From Rhizobacter sp. (GTDB taxonomy: Bacteria > Pseudomonadota > Gammaproteobacteria > Burkholderiales > Burkholderiaceae_C): 6,296 nt of DNA. Every line of letters begins with the position of its first letter. Positions within the stretch are counted from its first letter, which is position 1. The notes below the pieces were generated by a model that did not search any database, was not told the DNA's origin, and was given only the letters and a program-made list of their open reading frames with translations. Shown piece by piece: positions 6,218 to 6,296 of this stretch. The stretch spans positions 1 through 6,296 of the forward strand of contig JANYFX010000367.1 in the NCBI GenBank assembly GCA_025359585.1, given 5' to 3'. The translations under genes were made by a program, and so were the position numbers.

Positions 6218-6296
6218 CTACGCCTGCTGCGTTGGCTTGTGCAAGGGCCTGACGACGCTGTCGTAGGTCACCGGTTCGGTGACGACGGCTTGCTGC
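6218..6296 (-). CDS. C-terminal end of an unrecognised gene, cut by window edge
   Basis: On the - strand one frame is open from the window edge to a TAG at 6220-6218 and encodes 25 residues ending EPVTYDSVVRPLHKPTQQA. Nearly all its codons end in G or C, as in the confirmed genes here, and the other frames fit less well. This suggests a real gene running in the same direction as the radical SAM gene, whose ATG lies 71 bases beyond the stop. The tail is polar with no recognisable motif, and no family can be assigned. Confidence 0.5.
   Translation of the reverse strand, partial: QQAVVTEPVTYDSVVRPLHKPTQQA

Overview
The window is GC-rich throughout, with strong G/C preference at third codon positions. 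Its gene families are typical of a Burkholderiales betaproteobacterium, most likely near Comamonadaceae or the Rubrivivax/Leptothrix/Roseateles group. That placement comes from protein resemblance and gene content; nothing here fixes a species. No mobile elements, CRISPR arrays or RNA genes were seen. It looks like ordinary chromosome in which most of the interest lies in regulatory sites.

Layout, left to right. (1) 1-548, + strand: the C-terminal half of the chaperone gene dnaJ, cut by the window edge, followed by a GC-rich hairpin (555-578). (2) 592-618: a close match to a flagellar sigma-28 (FliA) promoter, TCAAGCGG-N11-GCCGATAA. It points at 666-2294, which encodes a receiver-domain protein with tetratricopeptide repeats (REC-TPR). 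(3) 2364-4043, + strand: a five-helix membrane phosphoethanolamine transferase of the EptA/MCR lipid A family with all key catalytic residues. (4) 4098-5006, + strand: a cation diffusion facilitator (CDF) of the SLC30A9-like type. (5) 5031-6146, - strand and convergent: a radical SAM protein of the PA0069/SplB-like family (COG1533) with an intact CxxxCxxC motif. (6) The right end holds an AT-rich promoter region, an 18-bp palindrome resembling a LexA (SOS) box, and the last 25 codons of an unrecognised - strand gene.

How the genes relate. The three middle + strand genes are separated by 69 and 54 bases and could be partly co-transcribed, but they share no obvious pathway. The REC-TPR protein is probably tied to motility through its promoter. 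EptA modifies the outer membrane and the CDF protein exports metal. The radical SAM protein may be linked to DNA damage if the palindrome is a LexA site. The two strongest leads are the sigma-28 promoter in front of an uncharacterised REC-TPR protein and the possible SOS operator in front of an uncharacterised SplB-like radical SAM enzyme.
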